A DNA stretch of 64,000 bases from Methyloversatilis sp. RAC08 (GTDB lineage Bacteria > Pseudomonadota > Gammaproteobacteria > Burkholderiales > Rhodocyclaceae): positions 1,426,001 through 1,490,000 of the forward strand of contig NZ_CP016448.1 in the NCBI RefSeq assembly GCF_001713355.1, in the 5' to 3' direction. A program made the position numbers and the translations under genes. The notes under the pieces are model-generated. The model saw only the letters and a program-made list of their open reading frames with translations, had not been told where the DNA came from and did no database searches. This document shows, piece after piece, positions 26,472-35,359 of this stretch. Numbering within the stretch: position 1 is the stretch's first letter; each line of letters begins with the position of its first letter.

Positions 26472-26589
26472 GAATCGAGCAGGCCGGGCACGACGGCGCC
26501 GTACGGGAAAAAATCCTTTGTGATCAATGCGGGTAAATTTCCCCAAACGAAACGGGGTTATTCCTGCAGCAGGCGGGCGCACAGCAGGA

Positions 26590-26630
26590 TGAGACGAACG
26601 TCTCAGCGCGCAGAGGCTACAGGTGTCTCA
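26590..26630. promoter_or_regulatory. Upstream activator sites of PQQ dehydrogenase 2
   Basis: TGAGACGAACGTCTCA (26590-26605) is a perfect 7+2+7 inverted repeat about 145-160 bp upstream of the predicted RNA start. A second copy on the reverse strand at 26615-26630 reads TGAGACACCTGTAGCC, sharing its first 12 bases exactly with the acoX upstream palindrome. Confidence 0.72.
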
Positions 26631-26658
26631 GGGATGCGGGCGCAGGCGCGCCCGCCGG

Positions 26659-27453
26659 TCAGCCCTTCGGACCAAGGCCGAAGAAGGTGCGGAAGCGGTC
26701 CCAGCGGCGCTTGAACCAGGCCTTGGGCGTGTCCTGCACATAGTAGGTCAGCATGAGGGTCCAGCGTTCGCCGTCGGCTTCGGTGGTGCGGCGCGCGCTG
26801 TGCCAGCTTTCCCGCTCCATCACGGCGAAGGCGTAGCCGCTGGCCGGCATGAAATCCATCGCGATGGTCTTCTCAGCCTCGGGCCCTGTGCGACCGTAGT
26901 GGAACACCGTGCCGATGTGGCGCTGCGAGGCGTCCTTCGGCAGATAGAACTGCACCGTGATGGCCTTGGCCATCACGTCGGCGTGGATGCCGATCTGGTA
27001 GCCAGGCAGGTCGCACACCAGGATGGGGATGGGGTACAGATCGATCTGGTCGATGCTGCGGCCGAAGCGGGTTTCGAGTGACTGTCTGAACTTGAGCTTG
27101 AATGCGTCCTGCATATCGCGCGAACGCAGCACGCGCGAGATCGAGCTCCACAGCGCGCGCTGTTCGGCCGGCAGCCGCCACAGATGTTCAGGGTACAGAT
27201 ACATGCGCCGCCGGGCGCTGCTGCCGTCGGCGCGCATCGCGTCCTTGTGGCGCAGATCGTGGAAGCGCTCGCGCGCCGGTATCAGCGCAAGCAGCCGCTC
27301 GTAGAAGACGGGCGAGAATACGTTCTGCATATAGATATGCTCGAACGGCGAAGTCTGCAGCGCGCTTGCTGTCACGGCACGCAGCATCGTGGCGTCGGGC
27401 GCGGGGTCGTTCGCAGCAGCGTCAACCGGAACGGACAGGGAAGGCTGGGACAT
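26659..27453 (-). CDS. Putative 2-oxoglutarate/Fe(II)-type oxygenase
   Basis: A 264-residue cytosolic protein. The double-stranded beta-helix iron site is suggested by HAD in GYQIGIHADVMAKAITVQFYL (HxD) and a distal His in ESWHSARRT, followed by an Arg suited to bind 2-oxoglutarate. The N-terminal half includes FEHIYMQNVFSPVFYERLL, typical of prolyl-hydroxylase-like proteins. The substrate is unknown. I use ATG 27453 (MSQPSLSV); the frame extends to 27543. It lies upstream of the PQQ dehydrogenase 2 control region on the same strand but is separated by 268 bp. Confidence 0.72.
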   Translation of the reverse strand: MSQPSLSVPVDAAANDPAPDATMLRAVTASALQTSPFEHIYMQNVFSPVFYERLLALIPARERFHDLRHKDAMRADGSSARRRMYLYPEHLWRLPAEQRALWSSISRVLRSRDMQDAFKLKFRQSLETRFGRSIDQIDLYPIPILVCDLPGYQIGIHADVMAKAITVQFYLPKDASQRHIGTVFHYGRTGPEAEKTIAMDFMPASGYAFAVMERESWHSARRTTEADGERWTLMLTYYVQDTPKAWFKRRWDRFRTFFGLGPKG

Positions 27454-27605
27454 GATCGATGGCCTGGCAGCAAAAACTGGCCGCAGGATAGCGCGATGCG
27501 CGGCGCCCGTCAGCGGGCTGGTGTTGCGCGGATGCTGCAGCATCGCCGGGGCGCAGCGTCATGAAGCTGCGGTACGCTCGGGGTGCGGCACGTGTGGCGC
27601 GGCGT

Positions 27606-27650
27606 CCTGTGGGAGCTGTTCCTGTGGGAGCTGTTCCTGTGGGAGCTGTT
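27606..27650. repeat. Three copies of a 15-bp REP-head unit
   Basis: CCTGTGGGAGCTGTT occurs three times in tandem and leads directly into the REP pair at 27652. This is the arrangement seen at 21571-21960, with a different tail on the same GTGGGAGC head. Confidence 0.9.
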
Positions 27651-27651
27651 C

Positions 27652-27737
27652 CTGTGGGAGCGGCGGCCTCGCCGCGATCGTGCCGCGACCATCGTTGTAC
27701 AGAGTGCGTATCGCGGCGAGGCCGCCGCTCCCACAGG
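27652..27737. repeat. REP palindrome pair (BIME) upstream of chrA
   Basis: Perfect 26-bp inverted arms, beginning CTGTGGGAGCGGCGGCC, flank a loop of about 34 bp and match the arms at 21961-22046. The 27454-27821 gap otherwise holds a half-arm (GCGCCGCTCCCGC) near 27738 and no gene. Confidence 0.85.
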
Positions 27738-27821
27738 GCGCCGCTCCCGCACGACCGCGATTAGCGTCCACACTCCCTGTCCAACCCTGCCGCCCGCACC
27801 ACCGCACTGATCAAGCTCACC

Positions 27822-29189
27822 ATGCCGCTGCCCGACACTGCCGACGCCGCCCGCCCCGCTCCGACCGTGCCTATCGGCGACGCCTTCCTGTTCTGGCTCA
27901 AGCTGGGCTTCATCAGCTTCGGCGGGCCGGCCGGGCAGATTTCCATCATGCATCAGGAGCTGGTCGAGAACCGGCGCTGGATTTCCGAGCGCCGCTTCCT
28001 GCATGCGCTCAACTACTGCATGTTGCTGCCCGGCCCCGAGGCCCAGCAGCTGGCGACCTACATCGGCTGGCTGATGCACCGAACCCGGGGCGGCATCATC
28101 GCCGGTGCGCTGTTCGTGCTGCCGTCGCTGTTCATCCTGATCGCACTGTCCTGGGTGTACATCGCTTTTGGCGACGTGCCGCTGGTGGCCGGTCTGTTCT
28201 ACGGCATCAAACCGGCGGTGACCGCCATCGTGCTGCAGGCGGCGCATCGCATCGGCTCGCGCGCACTGAAGAACAACTGGATGTGGGCGATCGCCGGCGC
28301 GTCCTTCTTAGCCATCTTTGCGCTCAACGTGCCCTTCCCGGCCATCGTCGCCGCGGCGGCGCTGATCGGCCATGTCGGCGGGCGCCTCGCGCCGGATACA
28401 TTCAGCGCAGGCGGCGGGAACGGCAAGGTGGTCAAGTCGTTCGGCCCGGCGCTGATCGACGACGACACCCCGACACCCGAGCACGCACGTTTCCGCTGGT
28501 CACGGCTGGCGCGCGTGGCGGCCATCGGTGCGCTGCTGTGGGTGATTCCGATGGCGCTGCTGACGCTGCATTTCGGTTGGGGCCACACGCTGACGCAGAT
28601 GGCGTGGTTCTTCACCAAGGCCGCGCTGCTCACCTTCGGCGGCGCCTATGCGGTGCTGCCCTATGTGTATCAGGGCGCGGTCGGACACTATGGCTGGCTC
28701 ACGCCGACGCAGATGATCGACGGCCTTGCGCTCGGCGAAACCACGCCCGGCCCGCTCATCATGGTGGTGGCCTTCGTCGCCTTCATCGGCGGCTACCTCA
28801 GTGCCGAAATGCGGGCGCTGTTCGGCCCGGACGGCCTGTTCCTCGCAGGCGCGGTGGCCGCAACACTGGTCACCTGGTTCACCTTCCTGCCGTCCTTCCT
28901 GTTCATCCTGGCCGGCGGCCCGCTGGTCGAATCGACGCACGACGACCTGAAATTCACCGCCCCGCTGACCGCCATCACCGCCGCGGTAGTCGGCGTCATC
29001 GTCAATCTGGCGCTGTTCTTCGGCTACCACGTGCTGTGGCCGGACGGCTTCGACGGCCGCTTCGACGCGCTGTCGGCGCTGATCGCGGCCGGCGCCGCGG
29101 TGGCACTGTTCCGCTACAAGCGCAACGTCATGCACGTGATCGCAGGCTGTGCGGTGGTCGGGCTGGTGGCGAAAACCCTGTTCGGATGA
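27822..29189 (+). CDS. chrA: Chromate transporter ChrA
   Basis: Inner-membrane efflux protein of the CHR family, 455 residues with two homologous halves. Each half begins with the family signature: FLFWLKLGFISFGGPAGQI (about residue 23) and WFFTKAALLTFGGAYAVLPYV (about 265), followed by a conserved PGP (LPGPEAQQ near 71; TPGPLIM near 307). It exports chromate; relatives may act on sulfate-like anions. The long two-domain form is usual in proteobacteria. No chrB regulator is adjacent. Confidence 0.93.
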   Translation: MPLPDTADAARPAPTVPIGDAFLFWLKLGFISFGGPAGQISIMHQELVENRRWISERRFLHALNYCMLLPGPEAQQLATYIGWLMHRTRGGIIAGALFVLPSLFILIALSWVYIAFGDVPLVAGLFYGIKPAVTAIVLQAAHRIGSRALKNNWMWAIAGASFLAIFALNVPFPAIVAAAALIGHVGGRLAPDTFSAGGGNGKVVKSFGPALIDDDTPTPEHARFRWSRLARVAAIGALLWVIPMALLTLHFGWGHTLTQMAWFFTKAALLTFGGAYAVLPYVYQGAVGHYGWLTPTQMIDGLALGETTPGPLIMVVAFVAFIGGYLSAEMRALFGPDGLFLAGAVAATLVTWFTFLPSFLFILAGGPLVESTHDDLKFTAPLTAITAAVVGVIVNLALFFGYHVLWPDGFDGRFDALSALIAAGAAVALFRYKRNVMHVIAGCAVVGLVAKTLFG

Positions 29190-29294
29190 GCGTCGGGTGC
29201 TGCGGCATCGGCATCGTTTGCGATGCATCAACCGCCGCTGCCGCGACCTTCCCTACAGTGCGACGCTGGGGTCTTACGGACGGAGCGGCACGGC

Positions 29295-30029
29295 ATGGCA
29301 CACGACGACGACAACCTGCGCTTCTTCCGCGCGCGGCATGCGGCCTTCGCGCAGATACTCGACGCGCACAACGACGATGAAGCGCTGCTGGCGCATCTGC
29401 TCGACGAGGCCTTCGACGGCTTCGACCAGGCGCTGCAGGCGCGGACCGATACCGGTGCACCACTCGCCTGCGACCGGGGGTGCGCCACTTGCTGCACGCT
29501 GCGCGTCACCGCCACAGCACCCGAAGTGCTGCACGTCGCACGTCATCTCATGGCCTGCGATCCGGCGGTCTGCCGGCGCGTCGTGCAGCGCATCGCCGAA
29601 GCCGACGCGCGCACGCGCTTCGAAGGCGAAGCGCAGCGGGTGGCGCAGCACAGCCCCTGTCCTTTTGTCGTCGACGACGACGGCGCCTGTGTCATCTACC
29701 CGGTGCGACCACTGGCCTGCCGCGGCCACGCCTCGCACGACCGCCATGCCTGTTCGCTCGCCGCCTGCGGGCAGGTCGACGACATCCCGTATTCCGTAGC
29801 CCACCGCATGGTGCGCAGCCTGGTGCAGAACGCGCTGCAGGCCGCGCTGCGCGACGCCGGCTACGCCTGGGGCGCCTACGAACTGAACCACGCGCTGATG
29901 CTGGCCATGTCGCAACCCGGAAGCGAGGCCGCCTGGCGCGCCGGGGAAGACGTATTCGCCGACGCCCAGATCGACGACGTCAGCCCGGCCGAAATGGCCA
30001 GCACCTTCGACTGGCTCAAAGGGGCGTAG
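29295..30029 (+). CDS. YkgJ-type cysteine-cluster protein
   Basis: A 244-residue protein with the YkgJ/UPF0153 cysteine arrangement, CDRGCATCC (near residue 58), then CPFVVDDDGACVIYPVRPLACRGH (near 125-150), likely binding zinc or an iron-sulfur cluster. The function is unknown. ATG 29295 is chosen; the frame runs upstream to 29223 with unrelated sequence. It lies about 100 bp after chrA on the same strand. Confidence 0.75.
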   Translation: MAHDDDNLRFFRARHAAFAQILDAHNDDEALLAHLLDEAFDGFDQALQARTDTGAPLACDRGCATCCTLRVTATAPEVLHVARHLMACDPAVCRRVVQRIAEADARTRFEGEAQRVAQHSPCPFVVDDDGACVIYPVRPLACRGHASHDRHACSLAACGQVDDIPYSVAHRMVRSLVQNALQAALRDAGYAWGAYELNHALMLAMSQPGSEAAWRAGEDVFADAQIDDVSPAEMASTFDWLKGA

Positions 30030-30047
30030 CGCCCGGGCAACGTCCGT

Positions 30048-30167
30048 TGTTGGGCATCGCTGCGCTCACCCCAACCTACGGATACGGCGCCACTGTAACG
30101 CACCACCCCACCCACACATCGCCGCCCCGCCCCCCGTAGGTTGGGGTGAGCGCAGCGATGCCCAACA
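30048..30167. repeat. 34-bp perfect inverted repeat
   Basis: TGTTGGGCATCGCTGCGCTC and 14 further bases at 30048-30081 are exactly repeated in inverse at 30134-30167, around a 52-bp spacer. A short direct repeat (ACCACCCCACCCACAC) occurs near 30101 and 30190. It resembles dispersed intergenic elements of the GTAGGTTGGG type in proteobacteria. The 30030-30285 gap has no gene. Confidence 0.9.
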
Positions 30168-30285
30168 TCCCCACCCAAAACCTCGCAACACCACCCCACC
30201 CACACGTCGCCCCCCCACCCAATCATCGCGGACATCGACCTCATATCGCGGCCATCCGACACGTGCCACGCCACCGTACGGCGAT

Positions 30286-32028
30286 TCAATTCACCCGCCG
30301 CGCCAGCACTTCGTCGCGCGGCCCCGCATCGACCACGCGCCCGGCATCCACCACGACGACGGTATCGAAGCGCGCGAGCAGGCTGGGGCGATGCACCGAG
30401 GCGACGATACAGGCCGACGGGAAGGCGGCGACGATGCGGTCGAATACGCGTGCTTCGGCCAGCGGATCGAGTGCGCTGGTCGGTTCGTCGAGCAGCAGCA
30501 GCGAGCTGCCCTGCGCCGCCAGCGCACCGCGGGACAGCGCCAGTCGCTGCCGCTGTCCGCCCGACAGATTGCCGCCGCGTTCGCTCAGGCCGCTGTGCAG
30601 CCCGTCGGGCAGGCGTTCGAGCACCTCGTCGAACACGCCGGTATGCATGGCCGATGTGAGCGCCGCGGCATCGGCCGGCTGGCCGAACGTGAGGTTCTCT
30701 TCCACGCTGGCTTCGAACACTTCGGCTTCCTGCGGGATCAGCGTGGCCAGCGAGCGCAACTCGGCCCACGGCACCGGCACGCCGTCGCGCAGCAGTTCGC
30801 CGTGCTGCGGCGGGTAGAGGCCGGCCAGCGTGCGCAGCAAGGTACTCTTGCCGCCGCCGCTCGGGCCGATCAGCGCGACGCGCGCACCGCGCCGCAATTC
30901 CAGATCCACGCCATGCAGTCCGCCGCGCGTGTCGTCCCCATAGCGCCAGGTGGCGCCGCGCAATGCCAGCGTCTGCCAGGGCGCATAGGGCAGCACGGCC
31001 GGCACGGTCGCGTCGGGGTCGGCCGGCGCCGCCCAGATCGGCTCAGCGCTGCCGTAGTCGGTGTGCATGCGCGCGAAGCTCTGGAAGTTCGACGCCATCG
31101 AGCCCACCACGCCGGCCGCCTGCTGCGCGTACTGATAGATCATGAACACCGTGCCCAGCAGCACCGCCTGACCCGGCTGGCGCGTCTGCACGACATAGAC
31201 CACCACCAGTATCCACGTGAGCCCCATGCCGAGCAGATCCACCGTGAACCACTTGCCTTCGTTCACCATCACGGCGCGGCGCAGCGGCGCCATCACCGCG
31301 TCCATGCGCCGGCCGAGCAGCGTGCGCGACGCCGCCTGCAGGCGCAGGCCGATCACCGTGCCGGCATTGCCGACGAAATCGAGCAGTGCCGCGGCATAGC
31401 GGCGCTCGGCGTCGTTCTCGGCACGGGCGAGCTGCATCAAGGTACGGTCGAAGCGCAGGATGATGAATGAGATGACGACATAGCCGGTGATCGCGATCGC
31501 CCCGCTGGTGCGCGACAGCAACGCCAGCGCGACCAGGGGACCCACGAAGTTGAAGGCGTTCTGCAGATAGCCGAACTGGTTCTGCGCGAAATCCGACAGC
31601 GCCCGGCTGGCCTGCATCACGCGGTGCTGCAGCTCGCCCGAATGCCGCCCGTCGCGCCAGGCCAGCGGCGCCGCGGCGATGCGCGCGTACAGCTGATCGG
31701 CCAGCCGAACGCGCACCCGCACCCCCACGTTGCGCTCCAGCACCCGACCCGGCCCGTGCAGCAACCACGACAGCAGATAGATGCCGATCAGATAGGCGAT
31801 CCAGCGCCCGGCCGTCGCCATGTCGCCCTGCTGCAGCGCATTGATCGCCTGCGCCGCAAGCCAGGGCATGGTGAGCCGCATCAGTTGCGCGCCGGACAGC
31901 AGCGCGGCTGCGCCCAGCATCTGCGGCCGCACGCCCTCGGCATGGCGCCACAGCGCGCGATACAGATCGCGGGCGGCGGTGGGGAGGCTGATGGCGGGCT
32001 GAAGAGGAACAGCGTTGGGTGAAGACAT
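30286..32028 (-). CDS. ABC exporter, fused membrane and ATPase domains
   Basis: A half-size ABC exporter, 580 residues from MSSPNAVPLQP. The N-terminal transmembrane domain has about six helices (residues 25-310). The C-terminal ATPase has Walker A GPSGGGKST, signature LSGGQRQRLALSRG, and LLLLDEPTSALDPLAE. It would act as a homodimer. The substrate is not evident; multidrug/lipid-type exporters share this layout. No partner gene is adjacent. The start lacks a clear ribosome site. Confidence 0.87.
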   Translation of the reverse strand: MSSPNAVPLQPAISLPTAARDLYRALWRHAEGVRPQMLGAAALLSGAQLMRLTMPWLAAQAINALQQGDMATAGRWIAYLIGIYLLSWLLHGPGRVLERNVGVRVRVRLADQLYARIAAAPLAWRDGRHSGELQHRVMQASRALSDFAQNQFGYLQNAFNFVGPLVALALLSRTSGAIAITGYVVISFIILRFDRTLMQLARAENDAERRYAAALLDFVGNAGTVIGLRLQAASRTLLGRRMDAVMAPLRRAVMVNEGKWFTVDLLGMGLTWILVVVYVVQTRQPGQAVLLGTVFMIYQYAQQAAGVVGSMASNFQSFARMHTDYGSAEPIWAAPADPDATVPAVLPYAPWQTLALRGATWRYGDDTRGGLHGVDLELRRGARVALIGPSGGGKSTLLRTLAGLYPPQHGELLRDGVPVPWAELRSLATLIPQEAEVFEASVEENLTFGQPADAAALTSAMHTGVFDEVLERLPDGLHSGLSERGGNLSGGQRQRLALSRGALAAQGSSLLLLDEPTSALDPLAEARVFDRIVAAFPSACIVASVHRPSLLARFDTVVVVDAGRVVDAGPRDEVLARRVN

Positions 32029-32293
32029 TCGGGAATTGTGACCTAGGCCGATTCCTCGGACCACGAATCACTTGAGAAGAAGAGCGTCGTAGCTGTTGTT
32101 TCAGAGACTCAGGACAACCGGTGCGTGGTTCTGCGCGTGAGGCCGCCCGCTAATCCTTTATCTTGCCGAGCGTCGACGGTGCACCTGCACCAGCCGCGCA
32201 ACTCGCTCGCAAACATCAAATGAGAACTTCCGTGATCTCTTCGTGGCTTCAACTTCTTCAAAGTCGAAGCCTCCGCGATAACAGGGGCGATTT

Positions 32294-32350
32294 AGCTTTT
32301 CGATTGACGCGTCGCTCGGCGCGATGGCGATGACCGGCATGTCGCGGTCG
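32294..32350 (-). pseudogene. Remnant of glmS (internal fragment)
   Basis: 57 bp match glmS positions 35692-35748 on the same strand with only five mismatches. Translated, it gives [19 protein letters not shown] against [19 protein letters not shown] in the intact gene. Similarity stops abruptly on both sides. The flanking 32029-32293 stretch shows no recognisable gene and is less GC-rich than its neighbours. The fragment marks the far edge of the ATPase/MBL segment lying between it and glmS. Confidence 0.8.
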
Positions 32351-32391
32351 CCCCTCGTCGGCGAGCAGTCGACACCTCAAACTATCGACTT

Positions 32392-32438
32392 TTATCTGAA
32401 ATAAGATAAATTATCCGAATTCAGATAATTTTGGATAA
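32392..32438. promoter_or_regulatory. AT-rich palindromic operator before the ATPase gene
   Basis: Two adjacent palindromes, TTATCTGAAATAAGATAA (32392-32409) and TTATCCGAATTCAGATAA (32411-32428), plus a half-site GGATAA (32433-32438), lie 6-52 bp before the ATPase start. Their TTATC/GATAA arms are centred 19 bp apart, as for cooperative repressor dimers. No regulator gene is adjacent. Confidence 0.65.
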
Positions 32439-32443
32439 TCGCG

Positions 32444-33628
32444 ATGATCGCCTTCCCCCGTACTGCGCTGGCCCAAGAGTTGGTGGCTGCATTGCAGGGC
32501 AAGACCCTGCTCGGCGATGCCCACAACGGGCTGTTTCTGGCCGCACCACGGCGCACCGGCAAATCCACCTTCCTGCAGGGTGACCTGCAACCGGCCCTGC
32601 AAGCGGTGGGCGTGGTGGTCGTCTATGTGGACTTGTGGGCGGATACGCGGCGCGACCCCGGCGCGCTGATCGCCGAAGCCATTGCCCGGGCACTGCAGCC
32701 TCAACTGAGCCTGGTGGCGCGCACGGCGAGGAAGGCGGGCCTGGACAAGGTGAAGGTCGGCGGGCTTGAGGTGGACACCAGCAGGATAGGCAAGGTCGAT
32801 GGCCTCACCTTGACCGACGCATTGCGACTGCTGCATGAAAGTGCGGGCCAACCGGTGGCGTTGATCATCGACGAAGCCCAGCATGCGCTGACCAGTGACG
32901 CGGGTGAGGCGGCGATGACGGCACTGAAATCCGCGCGTGACCAGCTCAACAAGCCGGGTGCCGTCAATCTGATGCTGGTCATGTCGGGCTCTGACCGCGA
33001 CAAGCTGCTGCGACTGGTCAACACCGCAGGCGCCCCGTTCTACGGTTCGCAAATACAGCGCATGCCGCCGCTGGGGCCGGACTTCATCGCTCACGTGGCA
33101 GGCCTGATCGAGGCGCAAAGACCTGAACTGGGGACGGTGGATCAGACCTTGCTGCAGCAGGCCTTCGAAATGTTCGGATTCAGGCCACAGTTTTTCATGG
33201 CGGCATTGGGTCAGGTGCTGAGCCCCCTCGCCGCCCTGAGCGGACGTTTCGAACCCGCCCTGCTTGAGGCGGCCATGCGGCAGCAAGCACAGGATGAAGC
33301 GCAGATGGAATCCGACTACCTGGGGCTCCGGCCTGTCGAGCAGGCGGTGCTCTGGCGCATGCTGGCGCAGGGGCCGATGTTTCGGCCTTACGACGCCGAG
33401 GCACTGCGCTTTTACCGCGACAAGTCAGGCCAGCCGGTCAGTGTGACGCAGGCACAGAAGGCACTGGAATCATTGCGCCAGCGCATGCCGGCACTGGTGT
33501 GGAAATCGGCACGCGGCGAATACGCTCTGGAAGATGCCGCCATGCACCGCTGGTTCGAAGCGCGTGTGGGCACCGAAACCTGGCCACCCAGCCCACCTCA
33601 GGGGATGCTTCCCCTGGAAGACGATTGA
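32444..33628 (+). CDS. AAA/STAND-like ATPase of unknown function
   Basis: A 394-residue P-loop ATPase. Walker A is APRRTGKST (residues 34-42) and Walker B VALIIDEAQH (138-147), followed by a sensor-like VMSGSDRDKL. The APRRTGKST/DEAQ pattern resembles archaeal-type ATPases and TniB/ExeA-like proteins. The C-terminal part (about 290-380) looks like a winged helix (LRPVEQAVLWRMLAQGP). It is preceded by a palindromic operator, unlike the surrounding housekeeping genes, and converges on the MBL-fold gene with a 21-bp gap. It may be part of a mobile or defence module; the function is not established. Confidence 0.75.
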   Translation: MIAFPRTALAQELVAALQGKTLLGDAHNGLFLAAPRRTGKSTFLQGDLQPALQAVGVVVVYVDLWADTRRDPGALIAEAIARALQPQLSLVARTARKAGLDKVKVGGLEVDTSRIGKVDGLTLTDALRLLHESAGQPVALIIDEAQHALTSDAGEAAMTALKSARDQLNKPGAVNLMLVMSGSDRDKLLRLVNTAGAPFYGSQIQRMPPLGPDFIAHVAGLIEAQRPELGTVDQTLLQQAFEMFGFRPQFFMAALGQVLSPLAALSGRFEPALLEAAMRQQAQDEAQMESDYLGLRPVEQAVLWRMLAQGPMFRPYDAEALRFYRDKSGQPVSVTQAQKALESLRQRMPALVWKSARGEYALEDAAMHRWFEARVGTETWPPSPPQGMLPLEDD

Positions 33629-33649
33629 CTGCTGCCGGTAGCGGTACGT

Positions 33650-35164
33650 CTAATCCGTCCGCACCAACTCCCCCTTCGCATTGAACGCATACCGAAACGA
33701 GAACCACTTTTCCAGCTCCGATCCGGTCTCGATGCGGAAGGCTGTCATCAGCCGCTCGCCGTCGGTCTTCAGGTAGATCGCGCCGTACACCTCCACATTG
33801 CTGCGCGCCAGTTCCTTCACGTCGAGCTTGATGGCGTCGAGCGCTTCGGATGACAGCGTGGTGGCCAGGGCGTCGATGCGGTCGAGCAGTTTCTGCACCT
33901 GCGCGCCGTCTTCGAGCGGGCGCGACGAGCGCTGCAGTTCGGTGGACAGGATGACGGGCGCGTCGCCGCGGCCGTAGCGGCCGAGGCGGCCCAGCAGGTC
34001 GGGGCGCGGATGGACGTGCCCTTCCTGATCGCCCGATGAAATGATGAAGGCGGCCGGATTGACTGCGGCGAGAAAGGCGTCGGTCACCTTCTCGGAGCCG
34101 TGGTGACAGGATTTCATCACCTCGGAGCGGAAGGTTTTCTGCGCCTCGGCCACCATGGCGTCGTGGTCGGGCGTGCCGGGTTTCGGGAACGTGGCGCGGC
34201 CGGTGTAGTGCTGCAGCAGGAACTTCTCAGCCGGCTCGTTCAGGTCGCCGCCGAACAGCACGGAAAACTGGCCGTACTGCAGCCTGAGCAGCACCGAATG
34301 ACCGTTCTTCGTTTCGCCGTAGCTCTTCAGGCGGCGCAGGGCAGGCTTGCCGCCGGGCCCTTTTTCGACCACCGGCCCGAGCACTCGGATGGTGTAGCCG
34401 CGCCGGTTCGACGGCGCGAAGTCAGGCATCCACGCGATGCCGCCTTCGCGTTTGGCATGATCGGTCGACAGCATGCGCAGGGTGCCGATCTTCGGGTTCT
34501 GCAGCGCCGCCTGCATCAGCTTAGGAAACTCGTAGCGGGTGTTGGCCGGCAGCGCACCGAACAGGCGCGTCAGGTCGGCCTTGTCGACCGCGAGCGCGGT
34601 CACGTACGACACGCCGCTTGCCGGGTCACGCACCGGTTCGCCGCCGAGCTTGGCCCAGGTGCCGGTGACGGCGCGTTCGACCAGGCCGTTGTGATAGACC
34701 GTTTTGAAGCCGATCTTGTGGTCGCTGAACAGCGCCTGGAAGCCGAGATAGTGGTCGTTGTCGGGATGCGTCACGACCGCCGCGTGGAAGTTGAAGCCGC
34801 GGTAGCTCTTGAACCGTGCGTTCAGGAAGGCGCGCATATTGCCCTCCTTGCCGGCGTCGATGACGATGATGCGTTCGTCCTTGCCGGTTTCGGGCGAGAT
34901 GAGCACCGCGCCGTCGCCCTGCCCCACGTCGACGAACACGATTTCGAGCGGGCGCCGCTCGACGGTGTCTTCGGCCGCGATGTACAGCGTGCGGCGCTTG
35001 TCGGGCGAGCGCGCCGCCCAGTCGATCTCGAGCCGGCCGTCATCCAGCGTGCGCTTCACCGTGAGGTAGTCGCCCCAGATGACTTCGCGCACCTTGCGGC
35101 CGGCCTCGTCATGGAGCCAGGTCTTCTTGCCGTCCTTGCGCAACGCGACGAACCGGTGTGCCAT
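33650..35164 (-). CDS. ComEC-like metallo-beta-lactamase-fold protein (soluble)
   Basis: A 504-residue protein with no membrane segments. An N-terminal module of about 70 residues (beta-rich, KKTWLHDEAGRKV) precedes an MBL domain: FVDVGQGDGAVLI (near 77), metal motif THPDNDHYLG (HxDxDH, near 132), FGGDLN (near 310) and SCHHGS (near 356). This motif set is that of the ComEC C-terminal hydrolase rather than beta-lactamases, so a phosphodiesterase or nuclease is plausible. About 110 residues of unknown type follow. It lies between the convergent ATPase and glmS. Confidence 0.8.
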   Translation of the reverse strand: MAHRFVALRKDGKKTWLHDEAGRKVREVIWGDYLTVKRTLDDGRLEIDWAARSPDKRRTLYIAAEDTVERRPLEIVFVDVGQGDGAVLISPETGKDERIIVIDAGKEGNMRAFLNARFKSYRGFNFHAAVVTHPDNDHYLGFQALFSDHKIGFKTVYHNGLVERAVTGTWAKLGGEPVRDPASGVSYVTALAVDKADLTRLFGALPANTRYEFPKLMQAALQNPKIGTLRMLSTDHAKREGGIAWMPDFAPSNRRGYTIRVLGPVVEKGPGGKPALRRLKSYGETKNGHSVLLRLQYGQFSVLFGGDLNEPAEKFLLQHYTGRATFPKPGTPDHDAMVAEAQKTFRSEVMKSCHHGSEKVTDAFLAAVNPAAFIISSGDQEGHVHPRPDLLGRLGRYGRGDAPVILSTELQRSSRPLEDGAQVQKLLDRIDALATTLSSEALDAIKLDVKELARSNVEVYGAIYLKTDGERLMTAFRIETGSELEKWFSFRYAFNAKGELVRTD

Positions 35165-35359
35165 GGCATTCCCCTGCGGAGTCAGGTGCGAGTGAAATGA
35201 AGCCGCGGCGTGGCCCCGGGACGCGGATCGGGTGCGCCAGGCGGACTCGTGTGGTCAAAACTAGCACAAGGACAACGGCGTAGCCTGAACCGCACGCGAT
35301 ACGACGGGCTTTGGCGGACTTGTCCACACGGCAGGGTTCGCCCGCCGCTTAGTTTCAGG

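Noticed and set aside
30101-30230. C-rich direct repeats (ACCACCCCACCCACAC) as possible transposon target-site duplications
   Set aside because: They do not sit symmetrically outside the 34-bp inverted repeat and are low-complexity.
32158-32340. A 60-codon reverse ORF overlapping the glmS scrap as a real small gene
   Set aside because: Its first 17 codons are the glmS fragment; the remainder matches nothing I know and has no ribosome site. Treated as a pseudogene remnant.
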